64,000 nucleotides of DNA from Treponema parvum (GTDB lineage: Bacteria; Spirochaetota; Spirochaetia; Treponematales; Treponemataceae), in the NCBI RefSeq assembly GCF_017893965.1, contig NZ_CP054142.1, positions 806,001 to 870,000 of the forward strand, in the 5' to 3' direction. Positions 8,449 to 17,528 of the stretch are shown in pieces. Numbering within the stretch: the first letter of the stretch is position 1; every line of letters begins with the position of its first letter. The position numbers and the translations under genes were made by a program. The notes beneath the pieces are model-generated. The model did no database searches, had not been told where the DNA came from, and saw only the letters and a list, made by a program, of their open reading frames with translations.

Positions 8449-9081
8449 GTGGCACGACACGGTTCCGGCTTGGGAAAATCCATAGTACTTTTATTTTTAA
8501 TCGTCATACTCATTTTAGGCGGCCTTTTGTGGTTCGATTACCTTGGCGTAATTCACGCAAAGACCTTTTTTTCGCCTGTGTACCGTCTTTTGGGAAGAGA
8601 ACCTCAAACTTCGCTTTCCTCAACTTCGTCGCATCCTTTAACTGCGGATCTTGATCAGGACAGACTCGACAGGCAGCGAGAAGCTCTGAATATTTACAAG
8701 CAGGAACTTGATAAACGCGACGAGGATCTTGCGGCGGCGGAGCAACACAACCGCCAAATCGCTCAGGAACTCGAAGAAAGAATAAAAACTCAAGAAGAAA
8801 GGGAAAAAACATTCAACAATGTTGTAAAAAAGTACGATGATAAGAATGTAAACATCGTGCAAATTTCGCAGAATTTGACCGGAATGGCTCCGCAAAATGC
8901 GGTGAACATTTTGCTTGCAATGGACGACCAAACAGTCATAGACGTTCTTCGCAAAGTCGAAGAACAGGCAAAAGCAAGCGGTTCAAGTTCTATGGTTTCT
9001 TATTGGCTTTCCCTTATGCCTGCGACCCGTGCGGCCGAGATCCAGCGTAAGATGGTCAATAAACCCGAATCGTTGAACTAG
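8449..9081 (+). CDS. flbB: Periplasmic flagellar collar protein FlbB
   Basis: A 210-residue protein starting at GTG, with GGAGAG six bases before it. One membrane helix (about residues 10-30), then a long charged coiled coil (about 70-130) and a C-terminal MgtE_N/FliG-like domain with NAVNILLAMDD and MPATRAAEIQRKM. Length, layout and the neighbours fliK, flgD and flgE fit spirochaete FlbB, which in Borrelia organises the collar around the periplasmic flagellar motor. In other spirochaetes it follows fliJ; here it is the first gene after a 228-base gap that also holds the divergent thi promoter. Confidence 0.85.
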   Translation: MARHGSGLGKSIVLLFLIVILILGGLLWFDYLGVIHAKTFFSPVYRLLGREPQTSLSSTSSHPLTADLDQDRLDRQREALNIYKQELDKRDEDLAAAEQHNRQIAQELEERIKTQEEREKTFNNVVKKYDDKNVNIVQISQNLTGMAPQNAVNILLAMDDQTVIDVLRKVEEQAKASGSSSMVSYWLSLMPATRAAEIQRKMVNKPESLN

Positions 9082-9132
9082 GCGACAGGTTCTGCCGTAT
9101 TTCCGATGTTTTTAACATTGGAGGTGGAATCT

Positions 9133-10752
9133 ATGCAGACTGTCAACGTTTCGTTTGACAATCAAAACCTGCAAAATCCGTTTGCAAAACAGTCTCACGC
9201 CCCTTCGCACTCGTCGTTTTCTTTTTTGAATTTGCTTAAAGCGGAAACGTCCGGTTCTTCGCTTAGTCAAAAAGAAGGCGCTTCGGAAATGATTAAGTCT
9301 GCCGGAGCCGGAATCCTTGCCGGCATGGGTAATTCCGCGATTTTTTCCGATCCTGCCGGTAAAATCGGCTTGTCGGATAGACGGCCGGAATCGGTTTCTG
9401 AAAGAGCTTTGTCCGGCGGAAATCCTTCGACAGGCGGTGTGACGGAAAATCCAAGCGGCGTAAAAAATGCGGCGGTGGAAGACGGCGGAAATAGGGCGGA
9501 CGGTTCGAGCAGTAAGACCGTTACGGGCGATACTAAAGCTGAGAAAGCTGCGGCCGCCGGCCGGGAAGAAGCGGCCGGTAAAGACACTGAAACTCAAAAA
9601 GCCGCCGACAAGGCTGAAATTTCAGAAAAAACGGCTCTAAAAGGAGACGGCGGCACAGGCGAAGATGCCGGTACAATCGAAGGATCCGACGCGGCGAATG
9701 CTCTGCACGCAAAAAAAGACGCCGTTTACGCGCGTCTTAGAAGTTCAAATGCCGCAGAACTTGACGCCGAAGATGCAAGCTCTAAAAAATCTTTTCAAGC
9801 GGAAGATGCGGATGAAATATACCTTGCAGAAGGAATCGAGCCTGAAAGAGCGGGGTCGGCCGGTAAAAAGCTCGGCGAAAAAGATGCGTCGGGCGCAGGA
9901 AAAAGATCAAAAGAAATTCCCAGTAATGAATCCGCCCTTATAGGAATCGGACTCGAAGGCGCGAAGGCGGAAGCGGCCTTAAAAAATGCCGCAAAGAAGA
10001 AGCGTGCAGGAGAAGACGTATCGGATGACGTTACGGGCGTTAAAGGGGATTCCCGTAAAAAGACAGTCGTTTTAGGCGAAAAACTTGTCTTTGAAGTTAC
10101 GGATTTGCGCTCTTTGGCGGAATCGCAGGATATGTCCGAGGTAAGATCGGCCTTGGATAAAAATTCCGCCGGATCGGGTTTTAAAACGCAAATGCGTTTT
10201 GACGGCAGCAATATGCAGTTTACATTCGATCTTAATCAAAATCAAATAGACCCTAACATGTTGTCCGAACGAACCCGGCCGGCCGGAACCGTAAATTCAA
10301 ATTTTCAAACAATGCTTTCAAATCTTATTCAGGATAAGGCGGCTGAATTTGCCCGGGCAGGTTCCATAGTTTTAAAAGACAATAACTTTGGAAACATATC
10401 CATGGTCCTTCACCCGGAATCTTTAGGAAACGTTAAGATAAATCTTGAATTGGCCGATAAAATAATTACGGGGCACATAACCGTAAATTCACGCGAAGCG
10501 TTGGCGGCGTTTGAAGGCAATATCCAAGCGTTAAAAAACGCCTTTATGCAAAGCGGTTTTGAGTCGGCTTCGTTCGATCTTTCAATGGCTAATCATAATG
10601 CCGGAGGAAACGCGGGCGGAGGGCAGGACAACCAAAAGCATATGCAGGATATTTCGGATAAGGTATACGGCGATTATGCGGAAGTTTCTTCGCCGACGCC
10701 GGAAATGCAGAGGGAATACGGCATTGACTATTCGGTGAATATAGTAGCTTAG
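9133..10752 (+). CDS. fliK: Flagellar hook-length control protein
   Basis: A 539-residue protein. The ATG at 9133 has a strong GGAGGTG seven bases before it, better than the ATG at 9106. Residues about 60-330 are low complexity, rich in Ala, Gly, Lys, Asp and Ser, as expected of the disordered ruler part. The conserved C-terminal FliK domain (about residues 395-510) includes GNISMVLHPESLGNVKINLEL and HITVNSREALAAFEGN. Known role: measures hook length and switches the export apparatus to late substrates. It sits between flbB and flgD, the place of tap1/flbC in treponemes and Borrelia. The ruler segment is likely variable between strains. Confidence 0.85.
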   Translation: MQTVNVSFDNQNLQNPFAKQSHAPSHSSFSFLNLLKAETSGSSLSQKEGASEMIKSAGAGILAGMGNSAIFSDPAGKIGLSDRRPESVSERALSGGNPSTGGVTENPSGVKNAAVEDGGNRADGSSSKTVTGDTKAEKAAAAGREEAAGKDTETQKAADKAEISEKTALKGDGGTGEDAGTIEGSDAANALHAKKDAVYARLRSSNAAELDAEDASSKKSFQAEDADEIYLAEGIEPERAGSAGKKLGEKDASGAGKRSKEIPSNESALIGIGLEGAKAEAALKNAAKKKRAGEDVSDDVTGVKGDSRKKTVVLGEKLVFEVTDLRSLAESQDMSEVRSALDKNSAGSGFKTQMRFDGSNMQFTFDLNQNQIDPNMLSERTRPAGTVNSNFQTMLSNLIQDKAAEFARAGSIVLKDNNFGNISMVLHPESLGNVKINLELADKIITGHITVNSREALAAFEGNIQALKNAFMQSGFESASFDLSMANHNAGGNAGGGQDNQKHMQDISDKVYGDYAEVSSPTPEMQREYGIDYSVNIVA

Positions 10753-10783
10753 GATCGATCTATACGGAAATTTTTAGGAGAAT

Positions 10784-11227
10784 ATGATGGATTTCAGTCC
10801 AACCATGAGCGCGGCGGAAAAAGCACAGGTGCAGATGACCGCCGACAATTTTAACAAAAAACTTGCGGTAAACGGACGTACGGCAAGTCAGCAATTAGGC
10901 AAGGATGATTTTTTAAAATTGCTGCTGACACAGCTTTCCCATCAGGATCCTACAAATCCTATGGACAATAACGAGTTTATTGCACAGATGGCGCAGTTTT
11001 CATCGCTTGAGCAGATAAACAATATGAGTAACTCCTTCGCAAAGCTGGCGTCAATGCTCAGTTCTTCCGACGCTGTAAACACTATAGGAAAGACCGTTGA
11101 AATAAACACGGGCGACACGACCATACAAGGTATTGTGGAAGGTGCGACCCGCGGTGAAAATCCGCAAGTGCAGATAAACGGTGTTCTGTACGATATGGAA
11201 AAAATTAACGCCGTGTATGGTAATTAA
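10784..11227 (+). CDS. flgD: Flagellar hook-cap assembly protein
   Basis: 147 residues. AGGAG at 10776-10780 serves either of two adjacent ATGs (10784 or 10787); the second has the better spacing. Seen: the FlgD N-terminal core LGKDDFLKLLLTQLSHQDPTNPMDNNEFIAQMAQFSSLEQINNM, here from about residue 38. The protein is short compared with E. coli FlgD (about 230), as usual for spirochaetes. It caps the growing hook while FlgE subunits insert. Fifteen bases separate it from flgE. Confidence 0.95.
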   Translation: MMDFSPTMSAAEKAQVQMTADNFNKKLAVNGRTASQQLGKDDFLKLLLTQLSHQDPTNPMDNNEFIAQMAQFSSLEQINNMSNSFAKLASMLSSSDAVNTIGKTVEINTGDTTIQGIVEGATRGENPQVQINGVLYDMEKINAVYGN

Positions 11228-11242
11228 AAAGAGGGTAGCTAT

Positions 11243-12634
11243 ATGATGAGATCGCTTTATTCCGGGGTTTCCGGTCTGCAAAATCACCAGACACGGATGG
11301 ACGTTATCGGTAACAATATTTCAAATGTGAACACCACAGGTTTCAAACGCGGACGCGTTAACTTTCAGGACATGATTTCACAGCAGATGTCCGGAGCCGC
11401 TGCTCCTACGGTTGAAGTGGGCGGCGTCAATCCCAAGGAAGTGGGACTGGGGATGACAGTCGCTGCGATAGATACGGTCTTCACTCAGGGAAACCTTCAG
11501 ACAACCGGCGTTTCGACAGATCTTGCCATTCAAGGTAACGGATTTTTTATTCTGAAAAACGGCGAAGAATCGTTTTATTCGCGCGCGGGAGCTTTCAGTC
11601 TGGATGTGGACGGGACTCTCGTAAATCCTGCAAACGGTATGCGCGTACAAGGTTGGATGGCGCGTAACCTTAACGGCGAGCAGGTTTTGACTACGGCGGC
11701 GAGTCCCACGGATCTCACGATTCCCGTAGGATCGAAAGATCCCGCTCGTGCTACTCAGAACGTGAATTTTGCCTGCAATCTGGACAAAAATACGCCTGAA
11801 ATTCTTGAAGGCGCAAGCGAAGCCGACGTCGCCCGCGGCACTTGGAATACGGAATTTAAAATATACGACAGTTTCGGCAACACTCATAATCTTGCGGTTT
11901 CCTTTGAACGCGTACCAGGAAATCCTAACCAGTGGCTGGCGACGGTTCTCGTCGACCCTGAAAATTCGGAAGTTACGCAGACCCGCATAGGCATCGGAAC
12001 AACTGACGGAGTAGGAAATACGTTTATTGTGAATTTTGACAATACCGGAACTCTGCAGTCCGCAGTAGACACGGCTAATAACGTTTCAAATCCGGCGGGA
12101 GAAATTGTTTTGCAAGCCTCGTTTACCGTTCCGGATTCCAACGCCTATGCCGACGGAACTCCTTACCGTCAGACTATGAACATAAATCTCGGCACGATCG
12201 GAAGTCAGAGAAATACGGTTACTCAATCGGCGTCTAAGAGCACTACGAAAGCCTTTGCACAAGACGGATACACAATGGGTTACCTTGACAATTTTAAGAT
12301 CGATTCTTCGGGCGTTATTACCGGCGTTTACAGTAACGGTACTAACCGCACGATCGGACAGGTAGCGCTCGCATCGTTTGCAAACCAAAACGGTCTTGAA
12401 AAAGCCGGAGACAACACCTATGTTCAGTCTAACAACTCAGGCATCGCAAGAATAGGCGAAAGCGGCATCGCGGGAAACGGAAGCCTTTTGGCGGGAGCCT
12501 TGGAAATGTCAAACGTCGATCTTACGGATCAGTTTACCGACATGATTGTAACCCAGCGCGGTTTTCAGTCCAACGCAAAGACAATTCAAACGGCCGATAC
12601 GCTGCTTGAAACCGTTTTGAGCTTGAAGCGGTAA
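11243..12634 (+). CDS. flgE: Flagellar hook protein FlgE
   Basis: 463 residues with the rod/hook signature [30 protein letters not shown]... at the N-terminus and the [29 protein letters not shown] type C-terminus. Seen: Lys165 (codon 11735) and Cys178 (codon 11774) lie 13 residues apart. Known: in Treponema denticola exactly Lys165 and Cys178 form the lysinoalanine cross-link that ties hook subunits together. The start has a second ATG one codon later; with the first ATG the numbering agrees with T. denticola. A hairpin follows the gene, so the transcript seems to end here. Confidence 0.96.
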   Translation: MMRSLYSGVSGLQNHQTRMDVIGNNISNVNTTGFKRGRVNFQDMISQQMSGAAAPTVEVGGVNPKEVGLGMTVAAIDTVFTQGNLQTTGVSTDLAIQGNGFFILKNGEESFYSRAGAFSLDVDGTLVNPANGMRVQGWMARNLNGEQVLTTAASPTDLTIPVGSKDPARATQNVNFACNLDKNTPEILEGASEADVARGTWNTEFKIYDSFGNTHNLAVSFERVPGNPNQWLATVLVDPENSEVTQTRIGIGTTDGVGNTFIVNFDNTGTLQSAVDTANNVSNPAGEIVLQASFTVPDSNAYADGTPYRQTMNINLGTIGSQRNTVTQSASKSTTKAFAQDGYTMGYLDNFKIDSSGVITGVYSNGTNRTIGQVALASFANQNGLEKAGDNTYVQSNNSGIARIGESGIAGNGSLLAGALEMSNVDLTDQFTDMIVTQRGFQSNAKTIQTADTLLETVLSLKR

Positions 12635-12655
12635 CGAGCGGCCTATATTGACTGA

Positions 12656-12690
12656 ATCTTGAAAATCGCTGAAGGCGAGTTTTTCAAGAT
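12656..12690. terminator. Hairpin after flgE
   Basis: ATCTTGAAAATCGC pairs with GCGAGTTTTTCAAGAT (two-base bulge) around a short loop. It lies 21 bases after the flgE stop and 21 bases before the end of the convergent HAD gene. It belongs to the same A-tract palindrome type seen at 53775-53813. Confidence 0.55.
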
Positions 12691-12711
12691 AACCTAGTTA
12701 AAACGGCAGCG

Positions 12712-13296
12712 TTAAAGCCAGTTTTTTAAAGCGGCTTCCAAGTTTGAGGCGGTTGTAAATCTGTGTGTTTGTATACCCAGTTTTGCGGCCGCCTCAACGT
12801 TTTCCTGTCTGTCGTCTATAAAAAAAGTATCTTGCGCCTCAGTTTTTTCAAATTTTAAAATTATCTGCCAAAACAGCGGATCCGGTTTTAAAACCCCCAT
12901 ATGATGCGAAGCGTATGTCATGTCGAATATTCCGTAGTCGTTTCTGGCCAGGTGACAATCGTAGTGACTCGATATCGTGTTTGTTCCGCAGACTACGCGG
13001 TGCTTGTTTTTAATCAATTTACCTATGATTTCATAAACTTCGGGAATCCGGTTGGGGTGCAAAGCCAGCCGCCAATAGTCGGCGGTTATCGGTTTTCCTA
13101 ATTTTTTTGAAAACTCCTTCCAATAGTGTTCAACCGTGATCGCTCCGACGCCTAAAAGCTTAATCGTGTCCCGCCCCTTGTCGTCGACGGCGTATTCTTT
13201 GGCCTGTGCAACGCTGATATTCAGGCTGTCCGCAATCTGTTCTTCAAGCGAGGCGGACGTTATACAAACGCCCCCCATATCGAAAATAAAAAGCAT
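12712..13296 (-). CDS. HAD-family hydrolase
   Basis: 194 residues, HAD-IA type: FIFDMGGVC at the N-terminus (motif I, DxG form with nucleophile Asp near residue 6), GTNTISSHY region (motif II Thr/Ser), Lys of GVLKPDPLFW (motif III) and FFIDDRQENV (motif IV). This resembles the epoxide-hydrolase-like or YihX-like branch that acts on small phosphomonoesters such as sugar phosphates. AGAGGA lies before the ATG. Divergent from the rRNA methyltransferase. The second motif-I aspartate (DxD) is replaced by Gly, so the usual phosphatase acid-base is missing; the substrate is unknown. Confidence 0.8.
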   Translation of the reverse strand: MLFIFDMGGVCITSASLEEQIADSLNISVAQAKEYAVDDKGRDTIKLLGVGAITVEHYWKEFSKKLGKPITADYWRLALHPNRIPEVYEIIGKLIKNKHRVVCGTNTISSHYDCHLARNDYGIFDMTYASHHMGVLKPDPLFWQIILKFEKTEAQDTFFIDDRQENVEAAAKLGIQTHRFTTASNLEAALKNWL

Positions 13297-13349
13297 AGGA
13301 TCCTCTTAAAGTGAATTTTTAAGTGAATTATATTAAAAAGTATCTTCAT

Positions 13350-13378
13350 TGTACAGGTTGACCGTTTAAGTGTATACT
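13350..13378 (+). promoter_or_regulatory. Promoter abutting the rRNA methyltransferase start
   Basis: TGTACA (13350-13355), 17 bases, TATACT (13373-13378) preceded by TG, then only 7 bases to the ATG at 13386. No Shine-Dalgarno fits between, so the mRNA would be leaderless. Confidence 0.5.
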
Positions 13379-13385
13379 CGCTTTT

Positions 13386-14636
13386 ATGAGTGATTTTGCG
13401 CGCGTATTTTTAAAACCCCGTGAAGAAAAAGAAATCGAACAGGGATTCCCGTGGGTGTTTGACAACGAGATAGACTTTATCAAATACCTAGAAAACGGAA
13501 AACGGACGCAGGCGCCGCTTCCTCAGTGCAATGTAAAAGACGGGAGCGCGGTTGAAGTTTTTACGAAGGCGGGAGGTTTTTTAGGAACGGGAATCATAAA
13601 CCGCACGTCAAAAATTACCGTCCGCATGATCGGAAACGAACACGCAGATAAGATATATAAAGATTTGAGCGGATACTGGTCTAAAAAAATTTACAACGCA
13701 TTTAACGTCCGGCGTCTGAATTATTCCGATGAAGATTCTTACCGCCTAATCTTCGGCGAAGCCGATCTTATTCCGGGGCTTATCGTGGAACGCTACTGTA
13801 CCGAATCGCATAAGGTATATCTGGTCGTTCAGTTTTTAGCGCTTTCGTGTGAAGTTTTTAGAAATGAAATTCTTGAAGCACTGAAAAAAACATGCTCGCC
13901 GTACGGAATTTATGAAAGAAGCGACGCCGAAGTACGCGAAAAAGAAGGATTGAAGCGGACTGCCGGCTGGATAGGCGCCGCTCGGGAAGAGACGATCACC
14001 ATCGTTGAAAACGGAATAAAACTGAAAGTTGATCTGGCTCACGGCCAAAAAACGGGATATTTTTTGGATCAAAAATTTAACCGCAGGGCGGCGGCGCACT
14101 ACTGCCGCGGCAAAAAAGTCCTTGACGCGTTTTGCCACACGGGCGCCTTCGGACTGAACGCCGCAAAGGCGGGAGCGAGGGAAGTAATTTGCGCCGATAT
14201 TTCGCCTGAAGCGATAGAGATCGTAAATGAAAACATAAGAGTAAACGGTTTTGAAAAAATCATAAAGACCGAGTGCGCCGACGTTTTCGATCTTTTAAAA
14301 AAATATGAAGCCGACGATGAAAAATTCGACGTCATAATACTTGATCCTCCGGCATTTACAAAGAGCGCAAAGATGATAAAAAAGGCCTACGGGGGATATA
14401 AGGAAATAAACCTGCGTGCAATGCGCCTTTTAAACGAAGGCGGGTTTTTGATCACCTGTTCCTGTTCGTATTTTTTTGATTCGGTTACGTTTTACAGCAT
14501 GCTCATGCACGCTGCGGCTGACAGTCATAAGCGCGTGCAGATAATTGAAAAACGCGGAGCCGCTTACGATCATCCGGTCTTATTGGGAGATCCCAAGTCC
14601 GAGTATTTAAAATGTGCGATAGCGCGGATTATCTAG
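13386..14636 (+). CDS. rlmI: RlmI-like class I SAM-dependent rRNA methyltransferase
   Basis: 416 residues: an N-terminal PUA domain (ARVFLKPREEKEIEQGFPWVF), a linker domain, then a Rossmann methyltransferase with SAM-binding DAFCHTGAFGLNAA and the catalytic-loop motif LDPPAFTKS, followed by ITCSCSYFF, whose CSCS provides the catalytic Cys. This is the layout of RlmI (23S rRNA m5C1962), though insertions make it longer than the E. coli protein (396). The symbol is by family; the modified base is not proven. The gene overlaps the longest possible miaA frame and is probably co-transcribed with miaA. Confidence 0.8.
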   Translation: MSDFARVFLKPREEKEIEQGFPWVFDNEIDFIKYLENGKRTQAPLPQCNVKDGSAVEVFTKAGGFLGTGIINRTSKITVRMIGNEHADKIYKDLSGYWSKKIYNAFNVRRLNYSDEDSYRLIFGEADLIPGLIVERYCTESHKVYLVVQFLALSCEVFRNEILEALKKTCSPYGIYERSDAEVREKEGLKRTAGWIGAAREETITIVENGIKLKVDLAHGQKTGYFLDQKFNRRAAAHYCRGKKVLDAFCHTGAFGLNAAKAGAREVICADISPEAIEIVNENIRVNGFEKIIKTECADVFDLLKKYEADDEKFDVIILDPPAFTKSAKMIKKAYGGYKEINLRAMRLLNEGGFLITCSCSYFFDSVTFYSMLMHAAADSHKRVQIIEKRGAAYDHPVLLGDPKSEYLKCAIARII

Positions 14637-14656
14637 AGGTGTCCGGAGATGTTTTT

Positions 14657-15751
14657 ATGACAAATTCGGCTGAACGTTCTCTGTATCAAACCTCTGAAAT
14701 TCAGGACGGACTTTCCGCACCGCAATCGTCGAAAGAATCGGACGGATTTTACAAAACGCAGGCTGAAAAAGAGTCCGCCGACTCCTTTGTTAAACTTCCG
14801 CTTGAAAAATACAACCTGATAGTTCTCTTAGGGCCTACGGCCGTAGGAAAAACGGCTCTGGGCGTACGTCTTGCGGATAAATTCGGCGGAGAGATTATCT
14901 CGGCGGATTCAAGGCAGGTTTATAAGGAACTTAATTTGGGAAGCGGCAAGGATATTTGCGAATACACGCTTCCGGACGGAAAAAAAATTCCTTATCACTT
15001 GATAGATATTACGGATCTGAGTTATGAATACAATGTTTTCGATTACCAGTGTGATTTTTATAAGACGTTTGTGCAAATTTCAGAGAGAGGTAAAATACCT
15101 TTTCTTGTCGGCGGAACGGGGATGTATATCGATTCGGTCGTAAGGAATTACGACCTTGTCCCTGTGCCGAAAAATCCTTCGCTTAGAGAAGAGCTTGAAA
15201 AAAAGACGCTTGAAGAACTCGGCGCCATCCTTTTAAAAATGTGTCCGGATTTTCATACTTCGTCGCATTTAAAAGACCGCGAACGCGTGATACGTCACAT
15301 AGAAATAAAGACTTTTATGAACGGAAACGATCTCATCGAATTCCGAAAAACTCAGCCGCCTAAGCCCGAAATCCGCCCCTTTATAATCGGTACTACGCTT
15401 TTGCGTCCCGTATTGCGGGAAAATATTGAAAGACGTCTGCAGGAAAGGTTCAAGGCCGGAATGCTCGATGAAGTTTTTGACCTTCATAAAAAAGGCGTTT
15501 CTTGGCAAAGACTTGAAAGTTTGGGACTTGAGTATAAATTTATTTCGGAATTTCTTGAAGGAAAATACGATAAGGAAGAAAGCATGTATGAAGCTCTTAA
15601 CCGCGCGATAGCGCAATTTGCAAAACGGCAGGAAACGTGGTTTCGCGGTATGGAAAAAAAAGGCATCCGTATTAACTGGCTGCCTTCAGTTCCCGACGCA
15701 AAAGTAAAATTTACTTCCGCCGTTGATATGATCTTAGGGGCGTTTTTATGA
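14657..15751 (+). CDS. miaA: tRNA dimethylallyltransferase
   Basis: 364 residues from the ATG at 14657, which has GGAG nine bases before it; the longer start at 14612 lies inside the previous gene. P-loop GPTAVGKT at residues 59-66, SADSRQVYKELNLGSGKD for substrate binding, VGGTGMYIDSVV and the RQETWFRG-type motif near the C-terminus. It adds the isopentenyl group to A37 of tRNAs reading UNN codons, and MiaB then uses that base. Odd: about 50 residues of low-similarity, Ser/Glu-rich sequence precede the P-loop domain, which normally begins near residue 5. Confidence 0.93.
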   Translation: MTNSAERSLYQTSEIQDGLSAPQSSKESDGFYKTQAEKESADSFVKLPLEKYNLIVLLGPTAVGKTALGVRLADKFGGEIISADSRQVYKELNLGSGKDICEYTLPDGKKIPYHLIDITDLSYEYNVFDYQCDFYKTFVQISERGKIPFLVGGTGMYIDSVVRNYDLVPVPKNPSLREELEKKTLEELGAILLKMCPDFHTSSHLKDRERVIRHIEIKTFMNGNDLIEFRKTQPPKPEIRPFIIGTTLLRPVLRENIERRLQERFKAGMLDEVFDLHKKGVSWQRLESLGLEYKFISEFLEGKYDKEESMYEALNRAIAQFAKRQETWFRGMEKKGIRINWLPSVPDAKVKFTSAVDMILGAFL

Positions 15752-15833
15752 TTTTACCGCCGACCGGCGGCTCGCTTGAAATAGCTAAAAAGTTTTCAAT
15801 CCGTAATCGATCGATAAAATACCGCCCGATATT

Positions 15834-16052
15834 TTATGTGTTTACGGCAATTTTTACCGGTTTTTCGATTTTTGTGATGTATCCGGTCCTTACACAACTT
15901 TCAAATAATGACTTGCTTATAAAATCTGTTGTCACTTCGTCATAACCGTCGCGGTCGCGCACTATGCGGACTACATAGCCGTCATCCATTTCGCGTTCAA
16001 TGGTCATATAATCGTTTGAACTTCCTATGCTCTTCAATGTGTAAGATCCCAT
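15834..16052 (-). CDS. Small uncharacterised protein
   Basis: 72 residues with an excellent ribosome site GGGAGGT five bases before the ATG. Protein-like composition with alternating charged and hydrophobic residues (DYMTIEREMDDGYVVRIVRDRDGYDEVTTDFI) and no membrane segment or known motif that I recognise. It lies alone, convergent with miaA. A 65-codon frame on the other strand (15748-15945) overlaps it but looks less protein-like. Confidence 0.65.
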   Translation of the reverse strand: MGSYTLKSIGSSNDYMTIEREMDDGYVVRIVRDRDGYDEVTTDFISKSLFESCVRTGYITKIEKPVKIAVNT

Positions 16053-16320
16053 ACAGTACCTCCCAAGTAAGGTGTCAAATTTTTTGCAATGCTATAGGAA
16101 ACCTCTGAAAACTGCGGTTTTTAGAGGTAACTTTATGCTCTATATATATTTTCGGTATATAAATATTCATGTTTAGCTTTTTTTATGTTAAGCACACTGT
16201 CCTGAAACCCGCGCGTCTTAATCCGTTTAAGTCGCCGATCTTCGCGTCCCGCCGTTTTATGCTAAGTGCACAATTTGCTGCGGCCTGTCTTTTTTAATTT
16301 TTTTTGTATATATTTTAGCC
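16053..16320. other. Intergenic region with one hairpin
   Basis: Divergent gap between the small gene and tatD. It holds an imperfect palindrome at 16101-16128 (ACCTCTGAAAAC / GGTTTTTAGAGGT) and the -10 box of tatD. I see no gene or RNA family in the rest. Confidence 0.5.
16309..16314 (+). promoter_or_regulatory. -10 box directly before tatD
   Basis: TATATT ends 6 bases before the ATG at 16321 with no Shine-Dalgarno between; no good -35 box is visible 17 bases upstream. Candidate leaderless start. Confidence 0.4.
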
Positions 16321-17163
16321 ATGATATGTGATGCGCATTTTCATCTTATACCGTTCTTAGAATCTTGCCCGGAAAATCCGCATGTGCCGGAAGAAAAAGA
16401 TCCGCCTTTCGATTTATGCGCGGCCTTTAAAATCCCAGAAGACATTGTTTTACGGGCGTGTACTTGCGCCCACGACAAAGAGGAATTTGAAAAACAGCGT
16501 CAAATCGTTAAAGCCGCTAAGGACGACCCTGAAATTTCCAAGTCGCTCGGCTTACACGAAGCGTTCGGGATGCATCCTCAAAACCCTCTCATTGAAAATG
16601 CGGATTTTTTAGAATCTTTGCTGCAAAAAAATCTTATATGCGCTATAGGAGAGACGGGGTTCGATCTGTTTAACGGCGAATTCAAGCGGACTATCGAACG
16701 GCAAAAGAAAGTTTGGGACATACAGATATCTCTTGCGGAAAAATATAAAAAACCTGTGATCATACATTGCCGAAAAGCGATGCATTTGATCTTTGAAGAC
16801 AGCAGACGGCTTAAAAAACTTCCGGCCGTAATATTTCACTCGTTTTCAGGAAGTCCCGTGGAAGCGCTTTCGTTTTTAAAGCGCGGCGTAAATGCTTTTT
16901 TTGGTTTTGGAAAACAGATTTTAAACAATAACAAACGCGCTATAGCCTGCGTTTCCTCTCTTCCGCTTCAGAATTTATTGTTGGAAACCGATTCTCCTTT
17001 TCAAACTTTAAAAGGCGAAGAGTTTACTCATCCCATGGAAATACTTCGCGTTTACAAAGAAGCGTTTAATTTGCGCCGGGCGGCAGAAAGCGATTCTTAT
17101 TTGAATTTTTGCAGTCAACTGGAAAGCAACTTTATTTCAGCCTTCGGAGCTCATCCGACATAA
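16321..17163 (+). CDS. TatD-family metal-dependent deoxyribonuclease
   Basis: 280 residues, TIM-barrel hydrolase. Metal ligands visible: DAHFHLI near the N-terminus (usual DxHxH), IGETGFD (Glu), VIIHCRKA (His), VIFHSFSG (His) and LLLETDSPF (Asp). Known: TatD enzymes are 3'-5' exonucleases or DNA-repair hydrolases needing Mg2+. A slightly variant branch, because the usual CHLD is replaced by the AHFH form. Its 3' end overlaps by 32 bases the end of the HPt gene on the other strand. Confidence 0.85.
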   Translation: MICDAHFHLIPFLESCPENPHVPEEKDPPFDLCAAFKIPEDIVLRACTCAHDKEEFEKQRQIVKAAKDDPEISKSLGLHEAFGMHPQNPLIENADFLESLLQKNLICAIGETGFDLFNGEFKRTIERQKKVWDIQISLAEKYKKPVIIHCRKAMHLIFEDSRRLKKLPAVIFHSFSGSPVEALSFLKRGVNAFFGFGKQILNNNKRAIACVSSLPLQNLLLETDSPFQTLKGEEFTHPMEILRVYKEAFNLRRAAESDSYLNFCSQLESNFISAFGAHPT

Positions 17164-17482
17164 TTTTGCGGGTTTTATCGTAAAGGTCGAAAAATTCCTT
17201 TGCCTTTAAAGCCGCGTCTTCGTCAGACTTTCTTCGCAGAAGATCTTCAAGTTCCTGGCCCTTCGCCGCAAGCTGCTGTGCGCACAGCTGTCTTGCCGCT
17301 CCTTTTACGCGATGGACGGAACTGGCGGCTTCTTCAAATTTTTTTTGTTTTATCAGTTCGGCAAGGCGGTCTTTATCGAATTGTGTGTCAGTTAAAAAAC
17401 CTTCAAGAAGGATCGTAAAAAGAGACTCATCGTTATCTACCATATCCATAGCCTGCTTGACGTCAAGTATTTGTAAGTCCAT
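17132..17482 (-). CDS. Histidine phosphotransfer (HPt) domain protein
   Basis: 116 residues, a single HPt four-helix bundle. The phospho-acceptor is His57 in SSVHRVKGAARQL; the spacing to the next helices is normal. I choose ATG 17482 because the protein domain begins there and TATATT lies 6 bases before it; the longer frame from 17587 runs into the divergent signal peptidase gene. No histidine kinase or response regulator is nearby, so its partners must be elsewhere. Family role: relays phosphate between receiver domains. Confidence 0.75.
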   Translation of the reverse strand: MDLQILDVKQAMDMVDNDESLFTILLEGFLTDTQFDKDRLAELIKQKKFEEAASSVHRVKGAARQLCAQQLAAKGQELEDLLRRKSDEDAALKAKEFFDLYDKTRKIMSDELRRLK

Positions 17483-17515
17483 GTATAAAATATAGTTTTT
17501 TATGCCGGTTTCTGC

Positions 17516-17521
17516 TATACT
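17516..17521 (+). promoter_or_regulatory. Extended -10 box before signal peptidase I
   Basis: TGCTATACT (extended TGN -10) ends 7 bases before the ATG at 17529 with only a T-run between. On the other strand the HPt -10 (17489-17494) lies 20 bases away, so two divergent promoters share this 50-bp gap. Confidence 0.5.
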
Positions 17522-17528
17522 TTTTTTT

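Noticed and set aside
15748-15945. 65-codon plus-strand frame whose ATG overlaps the miaA stop
   Set aside because: The overlap looks like coupling, but no ribosome site is present, the composition is poor and most of the frame lies opposite the better-supported small gene at 15834-16052.
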